Positions 18,011-27,257 are shown, numbered from the stretch's first letter. The stretch: DNA of 64,000 nt from Pseudomonas sp. PDM16 (GCF_014851865.1 NZ_JACVAM010000004.1:372001-436000), one strand, 5' to 3'. Notes: generated from the letters alone by a model not told the origin. Made by a program: numbers and translations.

Positions 18011-18048
18011 GCAAAAAAATCCCCGCGGTCAGGAGCGAGCCGCGGGGA
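18011..18048 (-). terminator. terminator of the mexEF-oprN-type operon
   Basis: The stem TCCCCGCGG (18020-18028) / CCGCGGGGA (18040-18048) is followed on the minus strand by seven T residues. It lies about 75 bases beyond the outer-membrane factor stop codon. Confidence 0.88.
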
Positions 18049-18121
18049 GCGCAATGGCCGACAAGGGCAGGGTCGGCCCAGGAGGGATGGTGTGGCTCGA
18101 GCGTGCTCGGGCCGGATTCGA

Positions 18122-19510
18122 TCAGGCGCTGGGCTGCCAACCTCCGCCGAGGGCCTTGTAGATGGCGACGATGCCGCGGTACAGCTCGATTTCGGCCAGG
18201 GCTTGGGCGTCCTCGGCAGACAGGCGCTCACGCTCAGCATCCAGCAGCACGAGGAAGTCCTCGGTGCCTTCGCGGTAGCGCACCGCAGCCTGGGCTGCAG
18301 CCGCGCGGCTGGCTTCGGACTGGCGCACCAGGGAGACCAGGCGCTGCTGGCGCTTGGCGTAGTCGCTGAAAGCGTTTTCCGATTCTTCCAGGGCCAGCAA
18401 CACCTGCTGCTCGTAGCTGGCCAGTGCGCCATCGGCGTCGGCCTCGGCGCCGCGCAGGCGGGCTCGCACACTGCCCAGGTCGAACGCCGCCCAGCTGATG
18501 GTCGGTGCCACGCCCCAGGCCCGCGCATCGGCGGCGCCGAGCTGCGAGCCGCGCCCGGCGGTGAAGCCGAGGAAGCCGGACAGGCTGACCCGCGGGAACA
18601 GGTCGGCGGTGGCCACGCCGACGTTGGCGGTGGCAGCAGCCAGTTGGCGTTCAGCCACGCGCACATCCGGGCGGCGGCGCAGCAGCTCGGCCGGATCGCC
18701 GATCGGCAGGGCCTTGGCGATCACCGGCAGCGGCTTGGCCGACAGGTCAATCGTCAGCTGCTCCGGGCGTTGGCCGAGCAGGGTGGCGATGCGGTGACGG
18801 GCACGCGCCTCTTCGGCCTGTAGTTGCGGCAGGCTGGCTTCGGTGGCGGCCAGGCGCGCATCGGCGCGCAGCACGTCCAGTTCGCTGCCGATGCCGGCGT
18901 CGCGCAATTGCTCGGTGAGGGCGCGCGACTGGCTCTGGTTCTTCAGGTTGTCGCGGGCAATCCGCTCACGTAATTGGGCACCACGCAGGTTGCCATAGGC
19001 GTCTACAAGCTCGGCAATCAGGCTGACCTGCAGCTGATACAGCTCGGCCTCGGCGGCCTCGCTCTGCGCGTCGCTGGCTTCGATGGTGCGCTGGATGCGG
19101 CCGAACAGGTCAAGCTCCCAGGCCATATCCAGGCCCAGGTCGTAGCGTTCCTGACGGATGCGCTCGTCGCTGGTCGGTGGCTGCTGAGCTTTGCCGAACT
19201 CACCGCTGGCACGGCTGGTAATCACCGGCATCTGGTCGTTGCCGACATCGTCACGGATGGCGCGGGCGGCGCGCAGGCGGGCGAAGGCCACGCGCAGCTC
19301 ACGGTTTTCCTTGAGCGACTGCTGGACCAGCTGGCTCAGGATCGGGTCGTCGAACTGCTGCCACCAGGCCGATTCGAAGTCGGTACGGTCGTAATCGCCG
19401 GCCTCCAGAGCGGTGATCTGCGCGGGTTGGGTTTCTGGCGCCTTATAGTCCGGGCCGACGGCGCAGGCACTGACCGCGAGGGCGAGCAGGGCGGGAATCA
19501 ACGGCTTCAT
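18122..19510 (-). CDS. oprN: outer-membrane efflux lipoprotein, OprN-like
   Basis: A 462-residue NodT-family outer-membrane factor forming the TolC-like exit duct of a tripartite pump. It has a lipoprotein signal peptide with lipobox VSAC (cysteine at about residue 16) followed by VGPDYKAPE, and the repeated alpha-helical barrel halves of the family (DQMPVITSRASGEF... and RPDVRVAERQLAAATANVGV). The start at 19510 overlaps the upstream transporter stop as ATGA; a longer open frame continues upstream but is only the transporter gene read in another frame. It is the last gene of a mexE-mexF-oprN-ordered operon. Confidence 0.9.
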   Translation of the reverse strand: MKPLIPALLALAVSACAVGPDYKAPETQPAQITALEAGDYDRTDFESAWWQQFDDPILSQLVQQSLKENRELRVAFARLRAARAIRDDVGNDQMPVITSRASGEFGKAQQPPTSDERIRQERYDLGLDMAWELDLFGRIQRTIEASDAQSEAAEAELYQLQVSLIAELVDAYGNLRGAQLRERIARDNLKNQSQSRALTEQLRDAGIGSELDVLRADARLAATEASLPQLQAEEARARHRIATLLGQRPEQLTIDLSAKPLPVIAKALPIGDPAELLRRRPDVRVAERQLAAATANVGVATADLFPRVSLSGFLGFTAGRGSQLGAADARAWGVAPTISWAAFDLGSVRARLRGAEADADGALASYEQQVLLALEESENAFSDYAKRQQRLVSLVRQSEASRAAAAQAAVRYREGTEDFLVLLDAERERLSAEDAQALAEIELYRGIVAIYKALGGGWQPSA

Positions 19511-22500
19511 GCATGCACCTCGTGAGCGATCTGGGTGGCCTTGCGTGCTTCGCGCTTCTCCACGAAGGCGCGGATCAGTACGTAGAACACCGGGGTCAGC
19601 AACAGGCCGAAGAAGGTCACGCCGTTCATCCCGCTGAACACCGCCACGCCCATGGCATGGCGCATTTCGGCGCCGGCACCGGACGACAGCACCAGGGGCA
19701 CCACGCCCATGATGAAGGCGATGGAGGTCATCAGGATCGGGCGTAGACGCAGGCGGCAGGCTTCCAGCACCGCGGCCATGCGGTCGAGGCCTTCTTCCTG
19801 TTTCTCCTTGGCGAACTCGACGATGAGGATGGCGTTCTTGCACGCCAGGCCCACCAATACGATCAAACCGATCTGGGTGAACACGTTGTTGTCTCCCCCG
19901 GCCAGGATCACCCCGGTGATGGCCGAGAACAGCACGGTCGGCACGATCAGGATCACCGCCAGCGGCAGGCTCCAGCTCTCGTACTGGGCGGCCAGCACCA
20001 GGAAGGCCAGCAGCACGCAGAGTGGGAAGATGAAGATCGCGGTGTTGCCAGCGAGGATCTGCTGGTAGGTCAGCTCGGTCCACTCGTAGGTCATGCCGTT
20101 GGGCAGTTCCTCCTTGAGCAGCTTGGCAATCGCCGCCTCGGCCTGGCCGGAGCTGTAGCCCGGAGCCGCCGCACCGTTGATCTCGGCGGTGAGGAAGCCG
20201 TTGTAGTGCATCACACGATCAGGACCTGCGCTGTTGTCCACCTTGACGAAGGTCGACAGCGGGATCATCTCGCCACGGTTGTTGCGCACCTTGAGCTGAC
20301 CGATCTGCTCGGGCTCCAGGCGGAACTGCTGGTCGGCCTGGACGTTGACCTGGTAGGTGCGGCCAAAGCGGTTGAAGTCGTTGGCGTACAGCGAACCCAG
20401 GTACACCTGCATGGTGTCGAAGATGTCGCTGATGGCCACGCCGTGGGTCTTGGCCTTCTCGCGGTCGATGTTGGCTTCCACCTGCGGCACGTTGACCTGG
20501 TAGCTGGTGAACACCGACATCGGGTCCAATTCAGGCAGCTGACGCGCCTTGGCGATGACGTTCTGGGTCTGTTTGTACAGCTCTTCGTAACCCAGGCTGC
20601 CACGGTCCTCTACCTGCAGGCGGAAGCCCCCGATAGTGCCAAGGCCCTGTACCGGTGGCGGCGGGAAGATGGCGATATAGGCATCCTGGATGTCGGCGAA
20701 CTGGGCATTCAGCTCGGCAGCAATGGCGCCGGCAGACATGCTTGGGTCCTTGCGCTCATCGAACGGTTTGAGCGGGGTGAACACGATGCCGCTGTTCGGG
20801 CTGTTGGTGAAACCGTTGATCGACAGGCCCGGGAAGGCCACGGTGTTCTCCACACCCGGATGCTTGCCGGCGATTTCCGACATGCGCTTGATCACGTCCT
20901 CGGTACGGTCGAGGGTGGCGGCGTCCGGCAGCTGGGCGAAGGCGACCAGGTACTGTTTGTCCTGCTGTGGCACGAAGCCGCTCGGGGTGTTGGAGAAGCC
21001 CAGGTAGCCGAGCACCAGCAGGCCGCCGTAGACCAGCAGGGCGATGGAGCTGCCGCGCAGCACGCGCTTCACAGTGCCGACGTAGCCATGGCTGGCGCGG
21101 TCGAAGAAACGGTTGAACGGGCCGAACAGCCAGCCACCGAACAGCTTGTCGAGCACGCGGGAGAAGCGGTCCTTCGGCGCGTGGTGATCCTTGAGCAGCA
21201 CGGCAGCCAGGGCCGGCGACAGGGTCAGCGAGTTGATCGCCGAGATCACCGTGGAAATGGCGATGGTCAGGGCAAACTGCTGGTAGAACTGCCCGGTGAG
21301 ACCGGAGATGAACGCGGTCGGCACGAACACGGCGCACAGCACCAGGGCGGTGGCGACGATGGGGCCTGTCACCTCCTTCATGGCCTGACGTGTAGCTTCC
21401 ACCGGTGACTTGCCGAGGCCGATGTTCCGTTCGACGTTCTCCACCACGACGATGGCATCGTCCACCACGATGCCGATGGCCAGTACCAGGCCGAACAGCG
21501 ACAGGGCGTTGAGCGAGAAGCCGAACATGTGCATTACGGCGAAGGTACCGATCAGCGACACCGGCACGGCGGCCAGCGGGATGATCGAGGCGCGCCAGGT
21601 CTGCAGGAACAGGATCACTACCAGCACCACCAGCACGATGGCTTCGAGCAGGGTGTGCACCACCGCCTCGATGGAACCACGCACGAAGATGGTCGGGTCG
21701 TAGACGATCTCGTAGTCCATGCCCTGGGGGAAGGCCTGCTTCAACTCAGCCATGCGTTCACGCACCGAGTCGGAGATTTCGATGGCATTGGAGCCGGGGC
21801 GCTGGAATACAGGGATGGCTACGGCTGGCTGGTTGTTCAGCAGCGAGCGCAGGGCGTATTGGCTGGAACCCAGTTCGACGCGGGCGATGTCCTTCAGGCG
21901 AGTGATTTCGCCATCGTCACCGGCACGGATGATGATGTTCTCGAACTCTTCCTCGCTGACCAGGCGACCCTGGGTGTTGATCGACAGCTGGAAACTGTTG
22001 CCAGCATCCGAGGGCGGCGCACCGAGGGCGCCGGCGGCGACCTGGCGGTTCTGTTCGCGAATGGCGTTGACCACGTCGGTGGCGGTGAGGTTGCGCGAGG
22101 CCACCTTGTTCGGGTCGAGCCACACACGCAGCGAGTAGTTGCCCATGCCGAACAGCTGCACATCGCCCACGCCATTCAGGCGCGCCAGCTCGTCTTTCAC
22201 GTTGAGCGCGGCGTAGTTGGACAGGTAGAGCATGTCGTAGCGCTGATCCGGCGAGGTCAGGTGCACCACCATGGTCAGGTCCGGCGAGGCCTTGTCTACG
22301 GTCACGCCCAGGCGCTGCACTTCGGTCGGCAAGGTCGGCATGGTGCGGGTCACGCGGTTCTGCACCTGCACCTGGGCGTTGTCCAGGTCGGTACCCAGTG
22401 CGAAGGTGACGGTCAGGGTCAGCTTGCCGTCGGCAGTGGACTGGGACGACAGGTAGAGCATGCCTTCCACGCCGACGATGGCCTGTTCCAAAGGCGAGGC

Positions 22501-22689
22501 GACGGTTTCACCGATCACCTTGGGGTTGGCGCCGGGGAAGCTGGCGCGCACCACCACGGTGGGCGGCACCACTTCCGGGTATTCACTGATCGGCAGCTGG
22601 AACAGCGAGATCGCACCGGCGATCAGGATCAGCAGCGACAGCACGGCGGCGAAGATCGGCCGCTTGATGAAGAACTGGGAGAAATTCAT
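19507..22689 (-). CDS. mexF: RND multidrug efflux transporter, MexF-like
   Basis: A 1060-residue HAE1-family proton-driven pump with twelve transmembrane helices and two large periplasmic loops. The N-terminus MNFSQFFIKRPIFAAVLSLL and long later blocks match MexF of P. aeruginosa closely as I recall it. The TM4 proton-relay aspartates are present in AIGIVVDDAIVVVENVER. MexEF-OprN exports chloramphenicol, fluoroquinolones, trimethoprim and quorum-sensing precursors in P. aeruginosa. It starts 11 bases after the membrane-fusion gene ends. Confidence 0.93.
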   Translation of the reverse strand: MNFSQFFIKRPIFAAVLSLLILIAGAISLFQLPISEYPEVVPPTVVVRASFPGANPKVIGETVASPLEQAIVGVEGMLYLSSQSTADGKLTLTVTFALGTDLDNAQVQVQNRVTRTMPTLPTEVQRLGVTVDKASPDLTMVVHLTSPDQRYDMLYLSNYAALNVKDELARLNGVGDVQLFGMGNYSLRVWLDPNKVASRNLTATDVVNAIREQNRQVAAGALGAPPSDAGNSFQLSINTQGRLVSEEEFENIIIRAGDDGEITRLKDIARVELGSSQYALRSLLNNQPAVAIPVFQRPGSNAIEISDSVRERMAELKQAFPQGMDYEIVYDPTIFVRGSIEAVVHTLLEAIVLVVLVVILFLQTWRASIIPLAAVPVSLIGTFAVMHMFGFSLNALSLFGLVLAIGIVVDDAIVVVENVERNIGLGKSPVEATRQAMKEVTGPIVATALVLCAVFVPTAFISGLTGQFYQQFALTIAISTVISAINSLTLSPALAAVLLKDHHAPKDRFSRVLDKLFGGWLFGPFNRFFDRASHGYVGTVKRVLRGSSIALLVYGGLLVLGYLGFSNTPSGFVPQQDKQYLVAFAQLPDAATLDRTEDVIKRMSEIAGKHPGVENTVAFPGLSINGFTNSPNSGIVFTPLKPFDERKDPSMSAGAIAAELNAQFADIQDAYIAIFPPPPVQGLGTIGGFRLQVEDRGSLGYEELYKQTQNVIAKARQLPELDPMSVFTSYQVNVPQVEANIDREKAKTHGVAISDIFDTMQVYLGSLYANDFNRFGRTYQVNVQADQQFRLEPEQIGQLKVRNNRGEMIPLSTFVKVDNSAGPDRVMHYNGFLTAEINGAAAPGYSSGQAEAAIAKLLKEELPNGMTYEWTELTYQQILAGNTAIFIFPLCVLLAFLVLAAQYESWSLPLAVILIVPTVLFSAITGVILAGGDNNVFTQIGLIVLVGLACKNAILIVEFAKEKQEEGLDRMAAVLEACRLRLRPILMTSIAFIMGVVPLVLSSGAGAEMRHAMGVAVFSGMNGVTFFGLLLTPVFYVLIRAFVEKREARKATQIAHEVHA

Positions 22690-22700
22690 AGGGTTCTACC

Positions 22701-23942
22701 TCAGCCGCGCGGTGCGTTGCTGGATTTGACTTGCTGTTCGGCCACGCGCGGGGCATCGCGGCCATCCACGGCCTGACGCAGGCGCGCCAGCTGGGCGAGG
22801 GTGGCGTCGTCGGCCATCGGCACGGACTGCGGATCGACAGTGGCACCCGGCATGGCACGTTGCAGACCGTTGACCACGATCTTCTCGCCCTTGGCCAAGC
22901 CGGTGCGGACGATGCGCAGACCTTCCAGCTTCGGGCCGAGCTCGATGGCACGGTAGTTCACGGTGTTGTTGTCTCCGAGGACCAGGACGAACTTCTTGCC
23001 GAGATCAGTGCCGACCGCTTCGTCCTTGATCAGCGCTGCCGCGTAGGTGCTGCTGCCGACCAGCTTGAGGCGGGCGTAGAGGCCTGGAGTGAACTCGCCC
23101 TTGCTGTTGTCGAACACGGCACGACCTCGGATGGTGCCGGTGCGTGGGTTGACCTGGTTGTCGAGGAAGTCGAGCTGACCGGCATGCGGGTGGCCGCTCT
23201 CGCTAGACAGACCGAGGTACACCGGGCTGGCGCCGCGGGCATCGCTACCGGCCTTGCGGGCCAGCTCGATGTACTTGAGGAACACGCGCTCGTCGGCGTC
23301 GAAGTAGGCGTAGACCTTGTCGGTGGACACCACCGAGGTCAGCAAGGACTGGCCGGCGCCGACCAGGTTGCCCTCGGTGATCTCGGCGCGGCTGACGCGG
23401 CCATCGATCGGTGAGGTGATGCGGGTGAAGCTGAGGTTGAGCTGGGCGTTCTCCAGTTCGGCCTGGGTGGCGGCTACCGCAGCCTGAGCTTCGGTGGCGG
23501 CGCTGGCGCGGGCATCGGCCAATTCGGCGGAGATGGCGTTGCTCTGGCGCAGGCGCTCGCCACGGCGGGCTTCATTGTTGGCGCGGGTCTGGCTGGCGCG
23601 GGCCTGCTGCAGCTGGGCCTGCAGGCGCTTGACCTCGGCCTGGAACGGGCGCGGGTCGATCTGGAACAGCAGGTCGCCTTTCTTCACCAGGCTGCCTTCG
23701 TCGAAGGCCACCTTGTCGATGTAGCCGGAAACGCGCGGGCGGACCTCGACCGACTCAGGAGCCTCCAGGCGACCGGTGAACTCGTCCCATTCGTTGATCG
23801 GCTGCTCGATTACTTCGGCGATGCTGACCTTGGCGGCCGGCATCTGCTGGCTGGCTTGCTCACCCTTGCCGCAGGCGCTTAGTACCAGCATCGCCGCAAT
23901 GGCCAGGGGAAAGCGCCAGGAGATAGTGTTTGACTGTTCCAT
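22701..23942 (-). CDS. mexE: RND periplasmic adaptor, MexE-like lipoprotein
   Basis: A 413-residue membrane fusion protein. The start at 23942 (MEQSNTISWRFPL) matches known MexE; an in-frame ATG at 24026 adds residues not seen in the family. It has a lipobox LSAC (cysteine near residue 24), barrel-sandwich halves EVRPRVSGYIDKVAF and TSPIDGRVSRAEIT, and a helical hairpin between them. It is the first gene of the operon, whose promoter region carries a nod-box-like element. Confidence 0.93.
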   Translation of the reverse strand: MEQSNTISWRFPLAIAAMLVLSACGKGEQASQQMPAAKVSIAEVIEQPINEWDEFTGRLEAPESVEVRPRVSGYIDKVAFDEGSLVKKGDLLFQIDPRPFQAEVKRLQAQLQQARASQTRANNEARRGERLRQSNAISAELADARASAATEAQAAVAATQAELENAQLNLSFTRITSPIDGRVSRAEITEGNLVGAGQSLLTSVVSTDKVYAYFDADERVFLKYIELARKAGSDARGASPVYLGLSSESGHPHAGQLDFLDNQVNPRTGTIRGRAVFDNSKGEFTPGLYARLKLVGSSTYAAALIKDEAVGTDLGKKFVLVLGDNNTVNYRAIELGPKLEGLRIVRTGLAKGEKIVVNGLQRAMPGATVDPQSVPMADDATLAQLARLRQAVDGRDAPRVAEQQVKSSNAPRG

Positions 23943-24028
23943 GTTTGACTCCGCCAGTCGGATTTGTGAATGGGCGGAGTCTGCGCAGTGTTCTTTTCTG
24001 CGACGAATCGAATGCCGCAAATTCAATT

Positions 24029-24043
24029 ATCAATGCGCGTGAT
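24029..24043 (-). promoter_or_regulatory. candidate MexT (nod-box) site upstream of mexE
   Basis: The sequence fits ATC-N9-GAT, the core of the LysR-type nod box described for MexT targets. It is centred about 94 bases upstream of the mexE ATG. The extra conserved bases of the longer MexT consensus are only partly present. Confidence 0.5.
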
Positions 24044-24105
24044 TTTGAGTCATCAAATCGGTGCGGCAACAACGGACTTGGCTGGTACCACACGGGGTAG
24101 TATTC

Positions 24106-24119
24106 TTGCCATATGGCAA
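24106..24119. promoter_or_regulatory. palindromic operator before the Xre-RES pair
   Basis: TTGCCATATGGCAA is a perfect 14-base palindrome 31-44 bases upstream of the antitoxin ATG, and a further TTGCC half-site follows at 24124-24128. It is the likely autoregulatory site of the antitoxin. Confidence 0.6.
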
Positions 24120-24149
24120 ACAATTGCCTGCCATCTGACAGGAGACATC

Positions 24150-24611
24150 ATGGGTATCGTCGCTCTGGCCGAAATGCCCCGCTTCCAGCCGCCGCCATCG
24201 AGTAGCCGCTCTATCTGGAGCCTCTTGGGCCTACCTGCGGATGTCAGGCTGTTGCAACTGGAGATAGAGAAAGGGATGAGCCATGCGCTCATCGACCGTT
24301 TCGCTCGCGCCTCCCAACTGACCTCCGCCCAGATCCTGCGCAGCCTCAATCTGAGCGAGCGCACTCTCGCCAGACGACGCGAGAGTGGCCGCCTCCAGCG
24401 TGAGGAAAGCGATCGCCTGGTCAGCTTGTTGACCATCTACGACGCCGCGCTCCAGCTCTTCGGTGGCAACGCCGAGGCTACCTCGCGCTGGCTCAACGGC
24501 CCCGAACGAGCTTTGGGAGGGCAGACTCCAGTCGATTACCTGCGTACCGAGCTCGGTACCCGGGAAGTTCTCGCCCTGATTCATCGCCTGGAACATGGCG
24601 TGTTCGTGTGA
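24150..24611 (+). CDS. Xre/MbcA/ParS-type antitoxin
   Basis: A 153-residue antitoxin of a type II toxin-antitoxin pair. The N-terminal region holds an Xre-like helix-turn-helix (ASQLTSAQILRSLNLSERTL), and the C-terminal DUF2384 toxin-binding domain reads GGNAEATSRWLNGPERALGG, then a VDYLRTELGTREVLALIHRLEHGVFV-like end (about residues 105-153). The start at 24150 follows AGGAG; the longer upstream frame has no ribosome site. It overlaps the toxin gene by four bases (ATGA). Confidence 0.92.
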   Translation: MGIVALAEMPRFQPPPSSSRSIWSLLGLPADVRLLQLEIEKGMSHALIDRFARASQLTSAQILRSLNLSERTLARRRESGRLQREESDRLVSLLTIYDAALQLFGGNAEATSRWLNGPERALGGQTPVDYLRTELGTREVLALIHRLEHGVFV

Positions 24612-25060
24612 GGCTTTATCGAATCTGCCGGCGCCGTCATATCGACAGTTGCTGGAGTGGAGTGGGTGCGGAGCTCTACGGCGGCCGCTGGAACAGTCCG
24701 GGACGCCGCGCGGTGTACTGTGCCACCAGTATCTCTCTCGCCATCCTCGAGGTGCTGGTTCACCTCAAGGACGAGCAGGCACTGGACGATTTCGTCGTGT
24801 TGGAGATCCAGGTACCCGACGACAGCCTGATGCGCCTGTTCCCATTACCGGAGCAGTGGAGTGCCGAACCGCTCACCTCCGATTCCCAGCAAGCGGGTGA
24901 CGCCTGGCTGGAAAGCCTGAGCTCACTCGGCCTAGTGGTGCCTTCGGTGATCGTGCCGCCGGAATACAACGTCCTGCTCAACCCGCGTCACTCTGGTTTC
25001 GCACATTGTCAGGCGACCGCGTGCGAGGTCGATCTGGCGCTCGACCCGCGGCTCCTCTAA
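24608..25060 (+). CDS. RES domain NAD-degrading toxin
   Basis: A 150-residue RES-domain toxin. Characterised relatives have an ADP-ribosyltransferase-like fold and deplete NAD+. Family landmarks are the N-terminal RLYRICRRRH, the GGRWNSPGRRAVYCATSISL block containing conserved Arg and Tyr, the glutamate in LAILEVLVH, and the C-terminal serine-containing LLNPRHSGF. All are present, so it looks active. It ends two bases before the convergent mexT gene, squeezed between mexT and mexE. Confidence 0.92.
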   Translation: MRLYRICRRRHIDSCWSGVGAELYGGRWNSPGRRAVYCATSISLAILEVLVHLKDEQALDDFVVLEIQVPDDSLMRLFPLPEQWSAEPLTSDSQQAGDAWLESLSSLGLVVPSVIVPPEYNVLLNPRHSGFAHCQATACEVDLALDPRLL

Positions 25061-25061
25061 G

Positions 25062-25979
25062 TCAGCCCAGGCTGTCCGGGTCGCCGCAGAACATCTGGAT
25101 GCGCGAACGCAGCCAACGCTCCGCCGGATCATTGTCCTGGGCGCCACGCCAGGCCATATGCAATTCGAAGGTGCGCGATGGCAACGGTAGCTCCTCAGCA
25201 CGCAGGCCTCCCGCAGCGGTGAGCGCTGCAGCCGTGTAGTCGGGCACGGTGGCGACGATATCGGTGCCAGCCAGCAGGGTGGCCAGCCCGTTGAACTGGG
25301 GCACAGCCAGCACGACTCGTCGTTTGCGCTCCAGCTTCTCGAGTTCCTCGTCGATGAACCCCGTCAAGTCACCGGCGAAAGAAACCAGCGCATGGGGTCT
25401 CGCGCAGAAGTCGTCCAGGCTGATCGCTCCCGGAACACTGTCGGCCCTGAGCAGCCTGGGCTTGCTACGGCGCAGAATCTTGCGTTTGGCGTTGGCCGGA
25501 AGCTCATCCGTATAGCTCACCCCGACCGATATCTCGCCTGAAGCCAGCAGGTTCGGCATGAGCAGATAGTTGGCGCGACGCACCACCAATACTACGCCAG
25601 GGGCTTCCGCCCTCAGGCGGCGCAGCAAGGAGGGCAGCAGGGCGAACTCGACATCATCGGAAAGACCGATACGGAACACGGCGTTGCTGGTGGCTGGATC
25701 GAAATCCGTAGCACGACTGACCGCCGTCGAAATGGAGTCCAGAGCCGGAGAAAGCAGGGCGAAGATTTCGTTGGCACGGGCCGTAGGCTCCATGCTGCGC
25801 CCGGTACGAACGAACAGGGGGTCGTCGAACAGGCTACGCAGGCGGGCGAGGGCCGCGCTGATCGCCGGCTGCCCTAGGAACAGCTTCTCCGCCGCCCGGG
25901 TCACACTGCGCTCGTGCATCAGCGTCTCGAACACGATCAGCAGATTGAGATCGACACGACGCAGGTCGTTGCGGTTCAT
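25062..25979 (-). CDS. mexT: LysR-type activator MexT-like
   Basis: A 305-residue LTTR that matches MexT of P. aeruginosa strongly from MNRNDLRRVDLNLLIVFETL onward. MexT activates mexEF-oprN and mexS. The start at 25979 is chosen because homology begins there; a further ATG at 26018 adds 13 unrelated residues. The helix-turn-helix is at about residues 24-43 (VTRAAEKLFLGQPAISAALA). The frame is intact, with no sign of the repeat-mediated inactivation known in some P. aeruginosa strains. Confidence 0.92.
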   Translation of the reverse strand: MNRNDLRRVDLNLLIVFETLMHERSVTRAAEKLFLGQPAISAALARLRSLFDDPLFVRTGRSMEPTARANEIFALLSPALDSISTAVSRATDFDPATSNAVFRIGLSDDVEFALLPSLLRRLRAEAPGVVLVVRRANYLLMPNLLASGEISVGVSYTDELPANAKRKILRRSKPRLLRADSVPGAISLDDFCARPHALVSFAGDLTGFIDEELEKLERKRRVVLAVPQFNGLATLLAGTDIVATVPDYTAAALTAAGGLRAEELPLPSRTFELHMAWRGAQDNDPAERWLRSRIQMFCGDPDSLG

Positions 25980-26052
25980 GGTCTTATTCCACGTTGGGTG
26001 TGTGAAAGGTGCGTCCATGGCAAGATAACGTCAAGCCCGGATGAACTCGCCG

Positions 26053-26076
26053 ATCAGCCCCGTTTATGGTGACTAT
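26053..26076 (+). promoter_or_regulatory. candidate MexT box in the mexT-mexS divergent promoter
   Basis: ATCA-N5-GTTTAT-N4-ACTAT matches the published long MexT consensus ATCA-N5-GTCGAT-N4-ACYAT except for two adjacent bases. It lies about 75-100 bases upstream of mexS. Confidence 0.5.
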
Positions 26077-26151
26077 CAATCGCTGCGGGTGGTACCCCGA
26101 GTAAAGCCCGTATAGAGTCCGTGGCCATAGAGTCCAAAGGCGAGGTGTGTG

Positions 26152-27168
26152 ATGTCCCGCATGATCCGCTTCCACCAGTTCGGCGATGCCAGTGTGCTGC
26201 GTCTGGAGGAATTACCTACTCCGATTCCCGGTCACGGCGAAGTGCTGGTGCGTACCCAGGCACTTGGCGTCGGCTGGCGCGATGTCCTGTGGCGGCAGAA
26301 TCTGGCGCCCGATCAGTCTGCGCAACTGCCTGCAGGCGTGGGCTTCGAGCTGGCTGGTGTGGTCGAGGGTGTAGGGCCTGGCGTCGAGAATCTCGCTCCT
26401 GGCATGGCGGTGGCCAGTTTCCCGGCCTTCAGTACCAATCAGTATCCCGCCTGGGGCGATCTGGTACTGATGCCAAGCAGTGCGCTGGCTCGCTATCCCG
26501 ATGTGCTCACGCCGGCCGAAGCGGCCGTGCACTACACCCCTTATATGTTGGCGTATTTCGCTCTGGTCGAACTGGCCGAGATCCAGCCAGGGCAGCGCGT
26601 GCTGATCACCGAGGCGGCCCATTGCCTGGCGCCGCAGGCAGTACAGATGGCCAAGGCCCTGGGCGCAGTGGTCATCGCAGCCACCAGCGAAGGGGATACT
26701 CGCAGCTATCTTCGCGACCTAGGTGCCGACAAGATAATCGATACCGAGGAGCAGGATCTGGTCCTCGAGGTCGAGCGCTTCACTGACGGCAAAGGTGTGG
26801 AAGTGGTGCTTGACCAGTGCGCCGGCCCACAGATGAAGTTGCTCGGCGATGTCGCGGCGACTCGCGGAAAGCTGATCATCTACGGCGTCAACGGCGGCAA
26901 CGATGCAGCCTTCCCAGCCTGTGCAGCGTTCAAGAAACACCTGCAGTTCTTCCGCCACTGCGTGATGGATTTCACCGGCCAGCCGGAGCTGGGCCTGCAG
27001 CGGGACGAGGAGGCCGTACAGCGGGCCATCGTGCGGATCAATCAGCTGACTGCGGATCGCCTGCTCAAGCCAACCATTGCCAGGTCGTTCGCCTTCGAGG
27101 AGTTCGTAGCAGCCAATCAGTTCATGGAAACCTGTCCAACCGGCGGTCGTGTAGTGATGATCATCTAG
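26152..27168 (+). CDS. mexS: MexS-like quinone/zinc-independent oxidoreductase
   Basis: A 338-residue MDR-family oxidoreductase divergent from mexT, as mexS is in P. aeruginosa. The opening MSRMIRFHQFG and VLITEAAHCLAPQAVQMAKALGA-type Rossmann region match MexS as I recall it. MexS loss raises MexEF-OprN there, probably through a toxic metabolite or redox signal sensed by MexT. The ATG at 26152 follows GGCGAGG; a GTG immediately before is possible. Confidence 0.87.
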   Translation: MSRMIRFHQFGDASVLRLEELPTPIPGHGEVLVRTQALGVGWRDVLWRQNLAPDQSAQLPAGVGFELAGVVEGVGPGVENLAPGMAVASFPAFSTNQYPAWGDLVLMPSSALARYPDVLTPAEAAVHYTPYMLAYFALVELAEIQPGQRVLITEAAHCLAPQAVQMAKALGAVVIAATSEGDTRSYLRDLGADKIIDTEEQDLVLEVERFTDGKGVEVVLDQCAGPQMKLLGDVAATRGKLIIYGVNGGNDAAFPACAAFKKHLQFFRHCVMDFTGQPELGLQRDEEAVQRAIVRINQLTADRLLKPTIARSFAFEEFVAANQFMETCPTGGRVVMII

Positions 27169-27198
27169 CTGTAAAAAATCGCGATCATGCTGGCAAAG

Positions 27199-27221
27199 CG
27201 CCGCCTTCTGGCGGCGTTTTT
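27199..27221 (+). terminator. intrinsic terminator after mexS
   Basis: CGCCGCC-TTCT-GGCGGCG is a perfect seven-base stem with a tetraloop followed by five T residues. Confidence 0.92.
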
Positions 27222-27257
27222 GTTTATGCAGAAAAAGTCTACCGCGATGCTTGAATT

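Noticed and set aside
19511..20083. N-terminal extension of the OprN-like frame
   Set aside because: It overlaps MexF coding sequence and lacks a signal peptide; the lipoprotein start at 19510 fits.
25980..26018. Longer MexT start at 26018
   Set aside because: The extra 13 residues have no ribosome site and no family similarity.
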